The notes under the pieces: model-generated
Database searches by the model: none
What the model saw: only the letters and a program-made list of their open reading frames with translations
Told to the model about the DNA's origin: nothing
Assembly (NCBI RefSeq): GCF_003289925.1
Contig: NZ_QLZQ01000007.1
Coordinates: 62,001 to 126,000 of the forward strand
Reading direction: 5' to 3'
Source of the DNA: Planococcus maitriensis
GTDB taxonomy: Bacteria; Bacillota; Bacilli; Bacillales_A; Planococcaceae
Length of the DNA: 64,000 nt
Made by a program: the position numbers and the translations under genes
Shown here: positions 17,740-26,864 of the stretch, piece after piece
How positions within the stretch are numbered: the first letter of the stretch is position 1
How the letters are laid out: every line of letters starts with the position of its first letter

Positions 17740-18180
17740 TCATTGATCGGTGTTTTCATCCGGGCTTCCCGCTTCCGATTTGCGATAATCGAATTGCCAC
17801 TGCACACCGAATTTATCCTCTACGACGCCGTATGCTTCGCTCCAATAACTTTCCTCGAATTCAAAGATCACTTTTCCGCTTTCTGCAAGTTTATTGAAAT
17901 CGGCTTTCATTTCGCCTAGCTCTTCCGAACGGATGGAGACATGGAAATTGCTTCCGAATGTCGCCGGCTTGCCGGGCATCGCGTCTGACAGCAACAAATA
18001 ATCGCCATAAAGCGGAACCGCTGCTTCCAATATCAATTCCTTCAAATCCTCATCGAGTTTCGAGCCCGGGTTATCTCCATAATGAATGACGGACACATCG
18101 GTTACACCGAATACGCCTTCATAATAAGCCAGCACTTCTTTGCAGTTTCCGTTAAAAATGATTTGTGGATGGATCGCCAC
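17740..18180 (-). CDS. PhnB-like VOC (glyoxalase/bleomycin-resistance fold) protein
   Basis: A 146-residue single-domain protein of the PhnB-like VOC family. It starts with the family pattern HPQIIFNGNCKEVLAYYEGVFG, then YLLLSDAMPGKP, and ends with VVEDKFGVQWQFDY. Members bind a metal or small ligands; the specific function is generally unknown. GTG at 18180 is chosen: AAGGGGG lies seven bases upstream and the family motif begins right after. An in-frame ATG at 18252 abuts the stop of the upstream membrane gene but has no ribosome site. Likely co-transcribed with that gene. Confidence 0.82.
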   Translation of the reverse strand: MAIHPQIIFNGNCKEVLAYYEGVFGVTDVSVIHYGDNPGSKLDEDLKELILEAAVPLYGDYLLLSDAMPGKPATFGSNFHVSIRSEELGEMKADFNKLAESGKVIFEFEESYWSEAYGVVEDKFGVQWQFDYRKSEAGSPDENTDQ

Positions 18181-18252
18181 CTCTTCGCCCCCTTCTTGAA
18201 TTTTTGCTATCGTCCTCTTTTCCCTTCCGTTTTCAGCATTAAACTCCAGCAT

Positions 18253-18675
18253 TTATTTCCAGGCAGGCAATTTTTTCATGAACGCATACACGATCGGCCC
18301 AAGAAACACTGCAGCCAAAAGCAGATAAAATGATACTGAAGCGATGAGCACCGTAAAAATGCCGCTCCATAAAGCAGCTACTGAATACAGGAACAACATT
18401 AAAACCGCCCAGACGATACTGATGCGAAGTGCCGCATTTTTCATCCGGATCCTTCTCAGCCAGGACAAGCCCAATGACAGCAAGAAAGCAGGCACTATCA
18501 TCCACGCTATGGTCTGCATCGCCATCTCACCGCGCACTTCATCGTTCAATAACAGCATGTCCGAACTGCCGGAAATCGCCATCGATACAAATAAACCAAC
18601 GACAGTGAGCAATGCGTAAAGCCCCAAGCCAAACAATATATCCTTGACCAATTCCACCGCTTTCCAGTTTTCCAA
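18253..18675 (-). CDS. Hypothetical membrane protein
   Basis: A 140-residue protein with four hydrophobic segments and a short basic loop WLRRIRMK between the second and third. I do not recognise the family. The start is TTG at 18675, supported by AAGGAGG seven bases upstream. It lies 72 bp upstream of the PhnB-like gene in the same direction, so the two form a likely operon. Confidence 0.7.
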   Translation of the reverse strand: MENWKAVELVKDILFGLGLYALLTVVGLFVSMAISGSSDMLLLNDEVRGEMAMQTIAWMIVPAFLLSLGLSWLRRIRMKNAALRISIVWAVLMLFLYSVAALWSGIFTVLIASVSFYLLLAAVFLGPIVYAFMKKLPAWK

Positions 18676-18925
18676 TGCCTTCCCTCCTTATCGTTCCCGG
18701 AATGTTCCATCTATCCTGACTGCCGGGAAACAATCGCTATTCCAATTAGTTCGCCGCCATCCCGCGTTTCCCCTGCCGGCCTTGCCAAGCAGAAAACGCG
18801 GCTGGCAACCCCAAACAACGGAAAGTGTAAAAAAGTTCCCCGCCCATGATAGTTCCCGCTTTGTAGTCATGCCCCGAATACTCTAGAATTATTATGCAAC
18901 CATGACCCTTAAGGAGTGACGATAG

Positions 18926-19783
18926 ATGAACGAAACGATCCGACAATTGACCGGCGACGACTTGCCAGCATTACAGGACATGGATACCGGCATCGACGAT
19001 GATTATGTCATCCGTGTATTCGACCGGATTTCGACTGGCCCCAACCGCTTATTCGGCCTATTCCACGACGGCCGGCTGGCAAGCATCGGCGGCTATACCA
19101 TTTTTGCCGGCAGCTACGCCATGCTCGGGCGCATGCGGAGCGACGTGCGCTTCCGCGGCCAAAGCTTATCATCCCGCCTGATGGCCCACGTCCGTGATGC
19201 GGCCCTCGATCATCCGGGGGTCCGCTTCGTCGGCGCCAATACGCAGGAATTCAACCTTCCGGCACAGCGCGTCCTGGAGAAGATCGGTTTGTCCCGCCAA
19301 GCTGAGTTATTTTCCGCCATCGCAGAAAATGTGGAGCTTTTTGAAACCAGCGCTGCGCCTTGGCGAAAAATCGAAAGCATTGATGACAAGATGCGCTGGC
19401 TCGAAACAGTCTATATCCGCTCAAGGCGGGTCTTCCCGTATGAATGCTATTACCCGTTTCCCGCCAGCCCCGACCTGTTCTCTGGCCAAGCGCTGGCACG
19501 TTGGGACTTCTATGAAAACCCGGCACGCGACCGGATCGTCATCACCAAACACGATGTAAAGAAATACGATTACCTCCACACCATTTACCCGTGGGAAGAT
19601 TTATTCGGCCAGCCGGGCCTTTGGGAAACCTTGCGCGCGCCGCTTGAAAAAATCCGCCTTGATTCTGAAGAAGGGGCTTTTGTATGGATGGACTTGACGC
19701 GCACGCAAGCAAGTAAACTGCCGGATGGGCACCCATTCGAATTGCCGTCGCCTTGGCTTTTATACGGCACGGATATCCATTAA
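18926..19783 (+). CDS. GNAT family N-acetyltransferase
   Basis: A 285-residue protein. The first 140 residues form a GNAT domain: strand LASIGGYTIF, then MLGRMRSDVRFRGQSLSSRLMAHV, which fits the acetyl-CoA-binding R-x-x-G-x motif region, and the NLPAQRVLEKIGL helix-strand typical of motif B. The following 145 residues are a C-terminal extension not seen in minimal GNATs. The substrate is unknown. ATG is preceded by AAGGAG. Single gene. Confidence 0.82.
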   Translation: MNETIRQLTGDDLPALQDMDTGIDDDYVIRVFDRISTGPNRLFGLFHDGRLASIGGYTIFAGSYAMLGRMRSDVRFRGQSLSSRLMAHVRDAALDHPGVRFVGANTQEFNLPAQRVLEKIGLSRQAELFSAIAENVELFETSAAPWRKIESIDDKMRWLETVYIRSRRVFPYECYYPFPASPDLFSGQALARWDFYENPARDRIVITKHDVKKYDYLHTIYPWEDLFGQPGLWETLRAPLEKIRLDSEEGAFVWMDLTRTQASKLPDGHPFELPSPWLLYGTDIH

Positions 19784-19871
19784 TCCATCTCTTCTCCCCT
19801 TCTGGATGTTTAAGCGCCATTCTTAATAGGAAGACATAGAGTATAGAAGGAAAACAGCCAAGGAGGAGAAG

Positions 19872-21200
19872 ATGATGACACAGCAAGAACATCGCCAAGA
19901 AGAAGTGGCAGAAGACTTGAAGCAGGAGATGCCGGCAAAAGAAGTGAAAGATGGCGTCGAACTTTCGAACCCGCTCGAAATCGTCCAACGCATGCTCGAA
20001 GTGGCGACACAGGACCTCGAGTTGCCCCAAGGAGTATACGAAATCCTTAAAAAGCCGAAGCGCATCTTGAAAGTTTCGATTCCGGTGCGCATGGATGATG
20101 GCACATATCGCGAGTTTGAAGGCTATCGCTCCCAGCATTTGGACGTGCTCGGCCCGACTAAGGGCGGTGTCCGGTTCCATCCAGGGGTGACGGAAGATGA
20201 AGTGGCGGCCTTGTCGATTTGGATGTCGATGAAAGCGGCCATCCTCGGGATTCCTTACGGAGGCGGCAAAGGCGGAATCGTCGTCAATCCAAAAGAGTTG
20301 TCTGAACGGGAACTTGAGGAACTGTCCCGCGGCTTTATCCGCGAACTCGAACCGATCATGGGCCCTGAAAAAGATATACCGGCGCCGGACGTCAACACGA
20401 CACCCCAGATCATGGGATGGATGATCGATGAATTTTCCCGCCTGAAAGGGAAAAACGTGCCCGGCACGATCACCGGCAAGCCTTTGATCCTTGGGGGATC
20501 GGAAGGCCGCGTCGAAGCGACCGGACGCGGCGTCGTCTTCACCATCGAAGATGCCGCCAAGAAACTGGGGCTTGAACTGGAAGGCATGACCGCAGTCGTC
20601 CAAGGCTTCGGGAATGTTGGATCCATCACCGCCAAACTCTTGCATGAACGTGGCGTGAAGGTGCTCGGCATAGTTGATGCCGGGGGCGGTGTCTACCATA
20701 AAGACGGGCTGCCGATCGAAGAACTGATCGGCTATGCCCAAACGACGGGCACGGTAGCCGGATACAATGGCTACGAATCGCTCAGCAATGAAGAGTTATT
20801 CGCCGCTGACGTGGATATATTGGTGCCCGCGGCGCTCGAAAACCAGATTACTTCGACCACCGGCCCGACCATCCGCGCCAAGATCGTGGCGGAAGCGGCG
20901 AACGGTCCCACGACGCCGGATGGCAATGCCGCAATGGAAAAGAACGGCATCACCGTCATTCCGGATATTCTATGCAATGCAGGAGGCGTCACGGTTTCCT
21001 ATTTCGAATGGGTGCAGAACACGACCCATCTCCGCTGGACCGAACAGGAAGTGAATGAGCGGCTCCACACCGAAATGACGGACGCTTTCGATGATGTCTA
21101 TGAAATGAAGGAACAAAAAGACTGTACGATGCGCGAGGCGGCATATTTGGTCGCTGTCGAACGGATCGCCCAGGCGATGGAAGCACGCGGCTGGATTTAA
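19872..21200 (+). CDS. Glutamate dehydrogenase (GudB/RocG type)
   Basis: A 442-residue Glu/Leu/Phe/Val dehydrogenase. Hallmarks are YRSQHLDVLGPTKGGVRFHPGV (about residue 85), the catalytic region PYGGGKGGIVVNP (about 130), PAPDVNTTPQIMGWM (about 175), the Rossmann motif VVQGFGNVGS (about 240) and EAANGPTTPDG (about 340). It interconverts glutamate and 2-oxoglutarate; length and sequence resemble the catabolic Bacillus enzymes, which use NAD. AAGGAGG precedes a double ATG. The 20 or so extra residues at the start are acidic and poorly typical. It links nitrogen and carbon metabolism. Confidence 0.92.
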   Translation: MMTQQEHRQEEVAEDLKQEMPAKEVKDGVELSNPLEIVQRMLEVATQDLELPQGVYEILKKPKRILKVSIPVRMDDGTYREFEGYRSQHLDVLGPTKGGVRFHPGVTEDEVAALSIWMSMKAAILGIPYGGGKGGIVVNPKELSERELEELSRGFIRELEPIMGPEKDIPAPDVNTTPQIMGWMIDEFSRLKGKNVPGTITGKPLILGGSEGRVEATGRGVVFTIEDAAKKLGLELEGMTAVVQGFGNVGSITAKLLHERGVKVLGIVDAGGGVYHKDGLPIEELIGYAQTTGTVAGYNGYESLSNEELFAADVDILVPAALENQITSTTGPTIRAKIVAEAANGPTTPDGNAAMEKNGITVIPDILCNAGGVTVSYFEWVQNTTHLRWTEQEVNERLHTEMTDAFDDVYEMKEQKDCTMREAAYLVAVERIAQAMEARGWI

Positions 21201-21345
21201 ACTAAGCTAAGAGGCTGTTCCAAAAGCTCATGAAACCGGGCTTTCGGGGCAGCCCCTTTTTTGATTTTTTCCACTGATGTTTCCGAAAGCCTGTTTACAG
21301 GTAGTGAATAGGAGAGGCCCTCACCGACAGAAAAGGAGAACTTTT

Positions 21346-23160
21346 ATGAAAACAATCGATTACTGGGTCTATTTGGCCTTTTCCGCATTTAAATTATTCC
21401 TCTTCAGCTTATACACTGACACCCCGTTCAGCTTCGGCTTTTTCTTGATCAGCTTATCAAGTGCACTGATCCTTTCGAGTTGGACCTTATTGATCGACGC
21501 CCGCAAGCGGCGCTGGATCTTACTGTCGCTTTTGGCGCTCCACAGCATCCTGCTGATTTCGGACGTTTGGTATTACCGTTATTTCGGAGATCTATTATCC
21601 GTTCAATTGATTCCCTCGATGACGCAAATGAATGACGTCGGCGGCGGATTCTTGAGCTTGATCCGCTGGACGGACTTCTTCTTTTTTGCCGACTTCCTAT
21701 TATTTCTCGTCTTCATCCTCGCCTCCAAGAAACGCCTGGCCGGTTCCGTGCGGACGACGAACGGCAAGCTTGCGGCAGGAATTGCGGCAATCGGGCTTTT
21801 GGTATTTGCCGCACCGCTCCTATCGAGCATCGCAAAGGGCGAACGCTGGCTGGCTGGGGACGCCGTCAGCAATATGCGCGAATACTATGAGCTTGGGTTC
21901 TGGGGCTATCATGGCTATGATTTCGGCAAAGGCGTCGTCTCCATCTTCCGGGAACCCGAACCATCCGATCGGGACAAAGCCCTGCTCCAGGAAGCTGCTG
22001 CAGATGTTGGGACGAGAAACAGCGGCGAGCAGCCGAACATTATCCTCGTACAACTGGAATCGTTGCAGACGTCCGTCATCGGGCAGGAGATCGGCGGCGA
22101 AGAAGTCACGCCTTATTTGAATGAACTTGAGGAAGAGATGCTGTACTTCCCTTCCTTCCATCACCAGACCCATGAAGGGCGCACATCGGACGCGGAATTC
22201 GTCATCAACACCTCGCTGCACCCGCTGCGCACAGGTTCTGTCTATACCCGCTTCCCTGACAGCACATTCGCGCCGCTTCCGGAAGCTTTGCGGAAAAGCG
22301 GCTATGATACAGCTGCCATGCATGCCTATGAAGCGAGCTTCTGGAACCGCAATACTGTCTATGGGAATATCGGCTTTTCCCGCTTCTTCAGCGAAAAGGA
22401 TTACCCCGATACGGAAAAGGTCGGCATGGCGATCAATGATGAGGATTTCTTCCGGACATCGATCGAGCACATCCAAAAGCTGGAAGAACCGTATTATGCG
22501 TTCATGATTGCCTTGAGCAGCCATATCCCCTTTAAGATTCCAGAAGACAAAAAACAATTGGCCTTGCCGGGCTATGAAGACGAATTGGTCCGGAATTATT
22601 ACCACACCATCCATTATGTCGATGGCGCAGTCGAGGTGCTCGTCGACGAATTGAAACAGCAGGGCATGTGGGACGATTCGCTCGTCATTTTCTATGGCGA
22701 CCACGACAGCGGATTGACTGAAAAAGGCCGCGAGATGGCAAATAAACTAGACGCCAACGGAGCGACGGAGCAGTTTGAATTGTTCCGGACCGTCCCGCTA
22801 TGGATCAAGCCGCCAAACCTGCCGGAAGGCGAAACGGTCGAGACCGCCGGCGGACAAATCGATTTGGCGCCGACCATCCTGGAGCTTGCAGGCATCGACC
22901 AAGGTTTCATGCTCGGCAATTCCTTGCTGTCGGGCACCGAAAAGCCCGTCGTTTTCCGCGACGGCTCGTTCCGGAAAGGCGATGTGTACTTCAAGCCGGA
23001 CCTGACCTCGCCCCCCGGTTCTGGTGAATGCTATTCGATCGAAAGCGGTGAAAAAATCGATAGCGCGGATTGTGAGCCTTATATCGGCGATGCGCTCGAT
23101 CAATTGCGTATTTCGGATACCGTGATCGAAGACAATGCCCTGGACTATATCGAACAATGA
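21346..23160 (+). CDS. LTA synthase family sulfatase-fold enzyme
   Basis: A 604-residue protein with five N-terminal membrane segments (to about residue 160) and an extracellular sulfatase-like domain (about 230-540). The LtaS-type active site is visible: Glu238 in VQLESLQ, the nucleophile Thr280 in HEGRTSDAEF, a His in SSHIPF and the metal-binding YGDHDSG. Enzymes of this family polymerise or prime glycerophosphate from phosphatidylglycerol for lipoteichoic acid. It could be the main synthase, a primase or a YvgJ/YqgS-type paralogue; the sequence alone does not settle this. ATG 21346 has AAAGGAG upstream. It ends in a strong terminator. Confidence 0.9.
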   Translation: MKTIDYWVYLAFSAFKLFLFSLYTDTPFSFGFFLISLSSALILSSWTLLIDARKRRWILLSLLALHSILLISDVWYYRYFGDLLSVQLIPSMTQMNDVGGGFLSLIRWTDFFFFADFLLFLVFILASKKRLAGSVRTTNGKLAAGIAAIGLLVFAAPLLSSIAKGERWLAGDAVSNMREYYELGFWGYHGYDFGKGVVSIFREPEPSDRDKALLQEAAADVGTRNSGEQPNIILVQLESLQTSVIGQEIGGEEVTPYLNELEEEMLYFPSFHHQTHEGRTSDAEFVINTSLHPLRTGSVYTRFPDSTFAPLPEALRKSGYDTAAMHAYEASFWNRNTVYGNIGFSRFFSEKDYPDTEKVGMAINDEDFFRTSIEHIQKLEEPYYAFMIALSSHIPFKIPEDKKQLALPGYEDELVRNYYHTIHYVDGAVEVLVDELKQQGMWDDSLVIFYGDHDSGLTEKGREMANKLDANGATEQFELFRTVPLWIKPPNLPEGETVETAGGQIDLAPTILELAGIDQGFMLGNSLLSGTEKPVVFRDGSFRKGDVYFKPDLTSPPGSGECYSIESGEKIDSADCEPYIGDALDQLRISDTVIEDNALDYIEQ

Positions 23161-23194
23161 AAAAGCTGGGCTCAGAAATCTGAGTCCAGCTTTT
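23161..23194. terminator. Bidirectional terminator
   Basis: AAAGCTGGGCTCA pairs with TGAGTCCAGCTTT, T-runs on both sides. Confidence 0.85.
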
Positions 23195-23195
23195 T

Positions 23196-23996
23196 TCATC
23201 TCATGACGCTGCCGCCGGAAATCTTCACCGATTCCCCGACGATATTCGGTGCGGCATCTGTTAGCAGGAATGCAATCGTTCGGGCGACTTCCTGAGGAGT
23301 TGACAGCCGGTGCGAGGGGATCCCTGCCTCCGCTTCTTCCATCGCCTGCGCAAATGGAATCCCTTTGCGCTCCGCTTTTCTCTGGATGCTGGCCCTCGCC
23401 ATTTCCGTATCGACATATCCCGGGCATACTGCATTGACGCGGATGCCATGCTCAATCGCCTCCAAGGCCATGGATTGCGTCCAACCGACCACCGCGAATT
23501 TGCTTGCCGCATAAGCCGTGTTTCCGGCCGTGCCGCGAAGCCCCGAAAGAGAAGCGAGATTGACGATGTCCCCTCGGCCTTCTTCCATCATGCGCCGGTA
23601 CACCAGTTGCGTCAGCAAAAAAGTGGATGTGTAATTGATGTTCATCAGATGCTCCAGAAATTCCTGGTCCAGTTCTTCCACTTGCTTTCCGCCAGCCGCT
23701 CCGGCTGAATTGACCAAGCCGCCAATAAACCCGAGCTTCGCTTCAGCGGTTTCGACCAGCTGTTTTCGGTCGCCGGGATCCGTCAGATCCGCCGCGTGGA
23801 CATGCAGCCGCCTGCCATCCATCATGCCCTTCAATTCTTTTTCCAATTGCTTCAGTTTATCCGCATCACGCCCCGTAACCGTCAGTTTCGCCCCCATCTG
23901 TGCAACTGCCTTGGCCGTTTCCCAGCCGATGCCGCCTGTTGCGCCCGTGATCAATAGATGTTTTTCAGCTAATGCTTGTTTATCGAAAATGCCCAT
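23196..23996 (-). CDS. Short-chain dehydrogenase/reductase
   Basis: A 266-residue classical SDR: cofactor motif TGATGGIG (about residue 18), NSAGAAG (about 95), active-site Ser in LASLSGLRG and Tyr-Lys in YAASK (about 160), and the C-terminal PNIVGESVKISGG. The Arg in TVTGRDADKL suggests NADP(H) preference. The substrate is unknown. ATG at 23996 is preceded by GGGAGG; in-frame starts further up have no ribosome site. Single gene with a terminator. Confidence 0.88.
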   Translation of the reverse strand: MGIFDKQALAEKHLLITGATGGIGWETAKAVAQMGAKLTVTGRDADKLKQLEKELKGMMDGRRLHVHAADLTDPGDRKQLVETAEAKLGFIGGLVNSAGAAGGKQVEELDQEFLEHLMNINYTSTFLLTQLVYRRMMEEGRGDIVNLASLSGLRGTAGNTAYAASKFAVVGWTQSMALEAIEHGIRVNAVCPGYVDTEMARASIQRKAERKGIPFAQAMEEAEAGIPSHRLSTPQEVARTIAFLLTDAAPNIVGESVKISGGSVMR

Positions 23997-24212
23997 GTAT
24001 ACGCCTCCCTTGCCTGCAGTCATTCCCTTAACTGCACGGCATTCAAACATGCGCAAGGGCGGACGGCTTAGAAGCGACGTAAATGCACCTTGTAGTATAT
24101 ACTAGCAAGAGGTACACAAGTGCTGTCATTTTTTTCACTTCCAGCCATCCTATTCCAGGCTGAAGACAAATCTTATCACTAATTGGAAAACGTGTTACAT
24201 GGAGGGAATAAA

Positions 24213-24794
24213 ATGAACCAAAAAATGAGCGACTTTACAGAAACCTTGCGCCATACCGATTATGCGCATATCTTTTACCTGACCGAACAAACAGATCCTT
24301 ATATAGAAAATGCCGTGTCTTATGTCCTGGATGGCGTCCGGAATGGCGACCGTGTCCTGTTCGTCGAGAACCCCCGGATCTATCCCCAGATCCAGAAAAA
24401 GCTCCAGCAAGTGTTGTCTGCTGAGGAATTGGAATTAATCCACTACGTCAATAACTTCGATTTCTATTGGCGCAAAGGGAACTTCCATCCCACGGCCATT
24501 CTGGAATACTTCGAAAGCGTTGTCGGGTCTTTCACTGCCGATGGCCGGCAGTGCCGGACATGGGGCCATATCGAATGGGGCAGCCAGGAAGACATCAGCC
24601 AGGAAATCATCGAATATGAAACGGAAATTGACCGCTCCGCCACCCAACGGAAAGTCATCTCCATCTGTGCATACGATGCGCACCGGGTTTCGGAGAGCTT
24701 GCGCGAGCGGCTGATGCATTGCCATGGCTACTTGATGAAAGACCAGAGCATTTCTGCAATATCTTTTTATGGCGATAAAAAAGCCCGGAAATAA
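24213..24794 (+). CDS. MEDS-domain sensory protein
   Basis: A 193-residue protein consisting of one MEDS domain (the DcmR-type sensory domain of methanogens and methylotrophs): HIFYLTEQTDPYIENAVSYVLDG at the start, GDRVLFVENP (about residue 45), a central RTWGHIEWG (about 115) and ISICAYDAHRV (about 155). It has no output domain, so it probably acts through partners. The STAS protein 134 bp downstream is a candidate. Family ligands are small organic molecules by inference. ATG 24213 follows GGAGGG. Confidence 0.8.
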   Translation: MNQKMSDFTETLRHTDYAHIFYLTEQTDPYIENAVSYVLDGVRNGDRVLFVENPRIYPQIQKKLQQVLSAEELELIHYVNNFDFYWRKGNFHPTAILEYFESVVGSFTADGRQCRTWGHIEWGSQEDISQEIIEYETEIDRSATQRKVISICAYDAHRVSESLRERLMHCHGYLMKDQSISAISFYGDKKARK

Positions 24795-24815
24795 CAATTC
24801 CCGGCTTTTTTTATT
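24778..24815 (+). terminator. Terminator of the MEDS gene
   Basis: AAAAGCCCGGAA pairs with TTCCCGGCTTTT, followed by TTTATTTTT. It separates the MEDS gene from the STAS gene, although partial readthrough is possible. Confidence 0.7.
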
Positions 24816-24928
24816 TTTCAATGCAAGGCTCTTCCAGTTCGATGCATAATTTCCATGTACTCAGGGAATACTGAAACAACTGCCATCAACTGGCACTGCC
24901 TATATAGAATGAAGCGGAGGATACAACC

Positions 24929-25951
24929 ATGAAAAAAGAAATCACAGTCGGCGCAGCCGAGTTGAAATGGGATCTGGAAACCGGGGAAGTGCTCTTCGAT
25001 GGGGGCGATGTCGTCTTTTTCTGGACTTCCGCCATGGAAACCTTTTTCGACACGATCCGGGAAATCACCGGCGCCGAAGCCACCGACCTGGTGCTTGAGA
25101 CGACAGGGTTCAGGCAAGGCATCGTCGTCGGAGAGGGCTTCCGGGAATTGAAGAATATCGATGCCAGCAATGTCGTCGAGTGGATCTCCAATACCTATGC
25201 CCCGGCCGGCTGGGGCAAAGTGGAGATCGTCGAGATGGACATCGAGCAATACACGTTCACGATGCATATACAGGATGATTGGGAATTCAAGATGAACCAA
25301 TTGAACCATAAAGGCACCAAAGGGATTTTCGTCCCATCCCATTACGCAGGCGTCTTGACGGGATTGTTCGGCCAGAATTTCTGGTACCGGACCATTCGCT
25401 ATCAAAATGACGAACAGCCTTACAGCATTGTGGAATATTATCCGTCGGACGTTACTGTACAGCAAAACATCCGGGAACTTGCGAGACGCCAGGAAGACAA
25501 GCAGATCCGCCAGCTTGAGGAGATGGTCGATGAAAAGACCCAAATGCTCCAGAAACTGGTGCGCGAACTTTCTTCCCCCGTCATCCCGGTGCTTGAAGGA
25601 ATTATCGTCGTGCCGATGATCGGAAGCTATGACGAAGACCGCACAGAAGACTTGATCAACAATACATTAACCGAACTGCCCAGACATAAAGCGGAATTTT
25701 TGCTTCTCGACCTGACAGGATTGAACCGCCATATTTCAGAGCATACCGCGCAACTGATCGATAAATTGGCCGCAGCCGCGCGCTTGCTCGGCACAGAGAC
25801 CATTCTGGTCGGTGTCTCGCCCGAGCTTGCCATGATCATTACGCGGACGATGCAGGACCTGTCGAAATTCGAAGCATTGCAAAGCCTGCAACACGGCATC
25901 TACTACGCGCTTGGGCGCAGCGGGCGCTCCATCAGCCAAAAAAATAAGTAA
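24929..25951 (+). CDS. STAS-domain regulator with N-terminal V4R-like sensor (RsbR type)
   Basis: A 340-residue protein. The first 170 residues look like a V4R/heme-NO-type sensor fold (GIFVPSHYAGVLTGLFGQNFWYR near residue 133). A helical linker (about 170-215) leads to a STAS domain starting SSPVIPVLEGIIVVPMIGS. In B. subtilis RsbR proteins two threonines of this domain are phosphorylated by RsbT; here the matching positions appear to be Ser233 (IGS) and Ser270 (HIS). It is therefore a probable stressosome-type sensor feeding sigma-B, or a related antagonist. No rsbS/rsbT genes are in the window. The MEDS gene upstream may provide a second input. Confidence 0.8.
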   Translation: MKKEITVGAAELKWDLETGEVLFDGGDVVFFWTSAMETFFDTIREITGAEATDLVLETTGFRQGIVVGEGFRELKNIDASNVVEWISNTYAPAGWGKVEIVEMDIEQYTFTMHIQDDWEFKMNQLNHKGTKGIFVPSHYAGVLTGLFGQNFWYRTIRYQNDEQPYSIVEYYPSDVTVQQNIRELARRQEDKQIRQLEEMVDEKTQMLQKLVRELSSPVIPVLEGIIVVPMIGSYDEDRTEDLINNTLTELPRHKAEFLLLDLTGLNRHISEHTAQLIDKLAAAARLLGTETILVGVSPELAMIITRTMQDLSKFEALQSLQHGIYYALGRSGRSISQKNK

Positions 25952-25984
25952 GGCGAGGCCTCTCCTCGCCTTACTTGTTTTTTT
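25944..25984. terminator. Bidirectional terminator
   Basis: AAGTAAGGCGAGG pairs with CCTCGCCTTACTT, T-runs on both sides. Confidence 0.88.
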
Positions 25985-26333
25985 CATGCCCGCTGGCAGG
26001 CGGCTGTTTCAAAAATCGCCCGCCTGTATTCATATAAATCAAAGCCCCTCCGGTAAACCCCAGAAACAAGGCCACGCCGATATAGAACATCCAACTTTTC
26101 TCAAGCAGCATGCCAGCAAGCCAGAACAGCATGCTGAATGCCAAGGCGAATAGGAGTTTCCCGACAAAACGGGCCATGGCGGGACCGTCGTATTTCGACT
26201 TTTCTTCTTTGGGCATCGTGTTATAGCCAGCGATCAAAAATGCGCCTTTTCCCTGCAGCATATAAAACCCGAGGAACACCAATAGCAATGCCACACCACC
26301 GATGATCAAAGCTCCAGAATTCAATTCATCCAT
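25971..26333 (-). CDS. DUF3784 family membrane protein
   Basis: A 120-residue membrane protein with three hydrophobic segments and the DUF3784 signature QGKGAFLIAGYNTMPKEEKSKYD (from about residue 27) followed by ARFVGKLLF. The function is unknown. The ATG has GGCGGGG upstream at 6-7 bp. Its stop lies within the shared terminator. Confidence 0.85.
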   Translation of the reverse strand: MDELNSGALIIGGVALLLVFLGFYMLQGKGAFLIAGYNTMPKEEKSKYDGPAMARFVGKLLFALAFSMLFWLAGMLLEKSWMFYIGVALFLGFTGGALIYMNTGGRFLKQPPASGHEKNK

Positions 26334-26409
26334 CCAATCCCCGCCTTGCCTCTTTGATTCTTTCCTTGTTTTTCATTCGGCAAAGATGCGAAAATCCCTT
26401 TTCGAGCAC

Positions 26410-26448
26410 TAAAAAATCCCGCACCCGTCTATCCTGTGCAGGATTTTC
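26410..26448 (-). terminator. Terminator downstream of a 32-residue membrane-protein gene
   Basis: AAATCCCGCAC pairs with GTGCAGGATTT (one bulge), followed on the minus strand by TTTTTT. No longer gene lies upstream, which supports the small gene at 26473-26571. Confidence 0.75.
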
Positions 26449-26472
26449 CAAGAACCGCTTCCATATTCCCCG

Positions 26473-26571
26473 TTAATGTGTCCAATTTTTGAATGAGAAT
26501 ACCATCCCGATGATGACAACAGCTATCCCGCCGAAAATGAGCATGGGCAAGAGCCCAACAATATCGGTCAT
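26473..26571 (-). CDS. Tiny membrane protein (32 residues)
   Basis: ATG at 26571 is preceded by AAGGAGGT ten bases upstream. The 32-residue product (MTDIVGLLPMLIFGG then a hydrophobic stretch, ending SFKNWTH) is a single membrane helix with a basic tail. A rho-independent terminator follows 25 bp after the stop. The ribosome site and own terminator make it a credible gene although far below usual length limits. No function can be assigned. Confidence 0.6.
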   Translation of the reverse strand: MTDIVGLLPMLIFGGIAVVIIGMVFSFKNWTH

Positions 26572-26864
26572 CTCAAGGGCACCTCCTTTTCTTCGATCAT
26601 ACGCCCTTATAAAGAAAAACGCCACATAATTGTTTGATTTTTCAGTTATTTTTAGTTGCGCCGGCTGACGAATAAAACTAAGATGGCATTAAGGAACACC
26701 ATCAATCCGACCAGGACAACCTAACTGATCGGGATCCTGCATTCAGGTTCAATTCAACTGCCCTCGTTTGAGACAAGCGCGTCCCCTAGGGGATGGAAAC
26801 TCCCCCAGTGTCCCGGCTGTCTCAATCTTAAAAAAAGCCGCCGGCAAAACCGGCAGCTTGGTAC
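26572..26864. other. Gene-free stretch with a short decayed frame and a structured element
   Basis: On the minus strand 26655-26725 encodes the hydrophobic tail VVLVGLMVFLNAILVLFV ending SRRN, cut off by a TAG just before it and without a start: a possible remnant of a small membrane protein. At 26768-26825 TTGAGACA pairs with TGTCTCAA around further pairing GGGGA/TCCCC. Confidence 0.45.
26834..26862 (-). terminator. Terminator of the PAP2 gene
   Basis: AAGCCGCCGG pairs with CCGGCAGCTT; minus-strand T-run of seven. Confidence 0.8.

Noticed and set aside
19808..19834. GTTTAA-15-GGAAGA upstream of the glutamate dehydrogenase as a sigma-B promoter
   Set aside because: The -35-like box is perfect, but the -10-like box matches sigma-B poorly, so I did not list it as a feature.
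19542..20741. 399-codon minus-strand frame opposite the glutamate dehydrogenase and GNAT genes
   Set aside because: It is antisense to two well-conserved proteins, has a His/Phe-rich composition, and no ribosome site; it results from codon bias of the real genes.
21820..22704. 294-codon minus-strand frame opposite the LTA-synthase-like gene
   Set aside because: Antisense shadow, no ribosome site, no domain.
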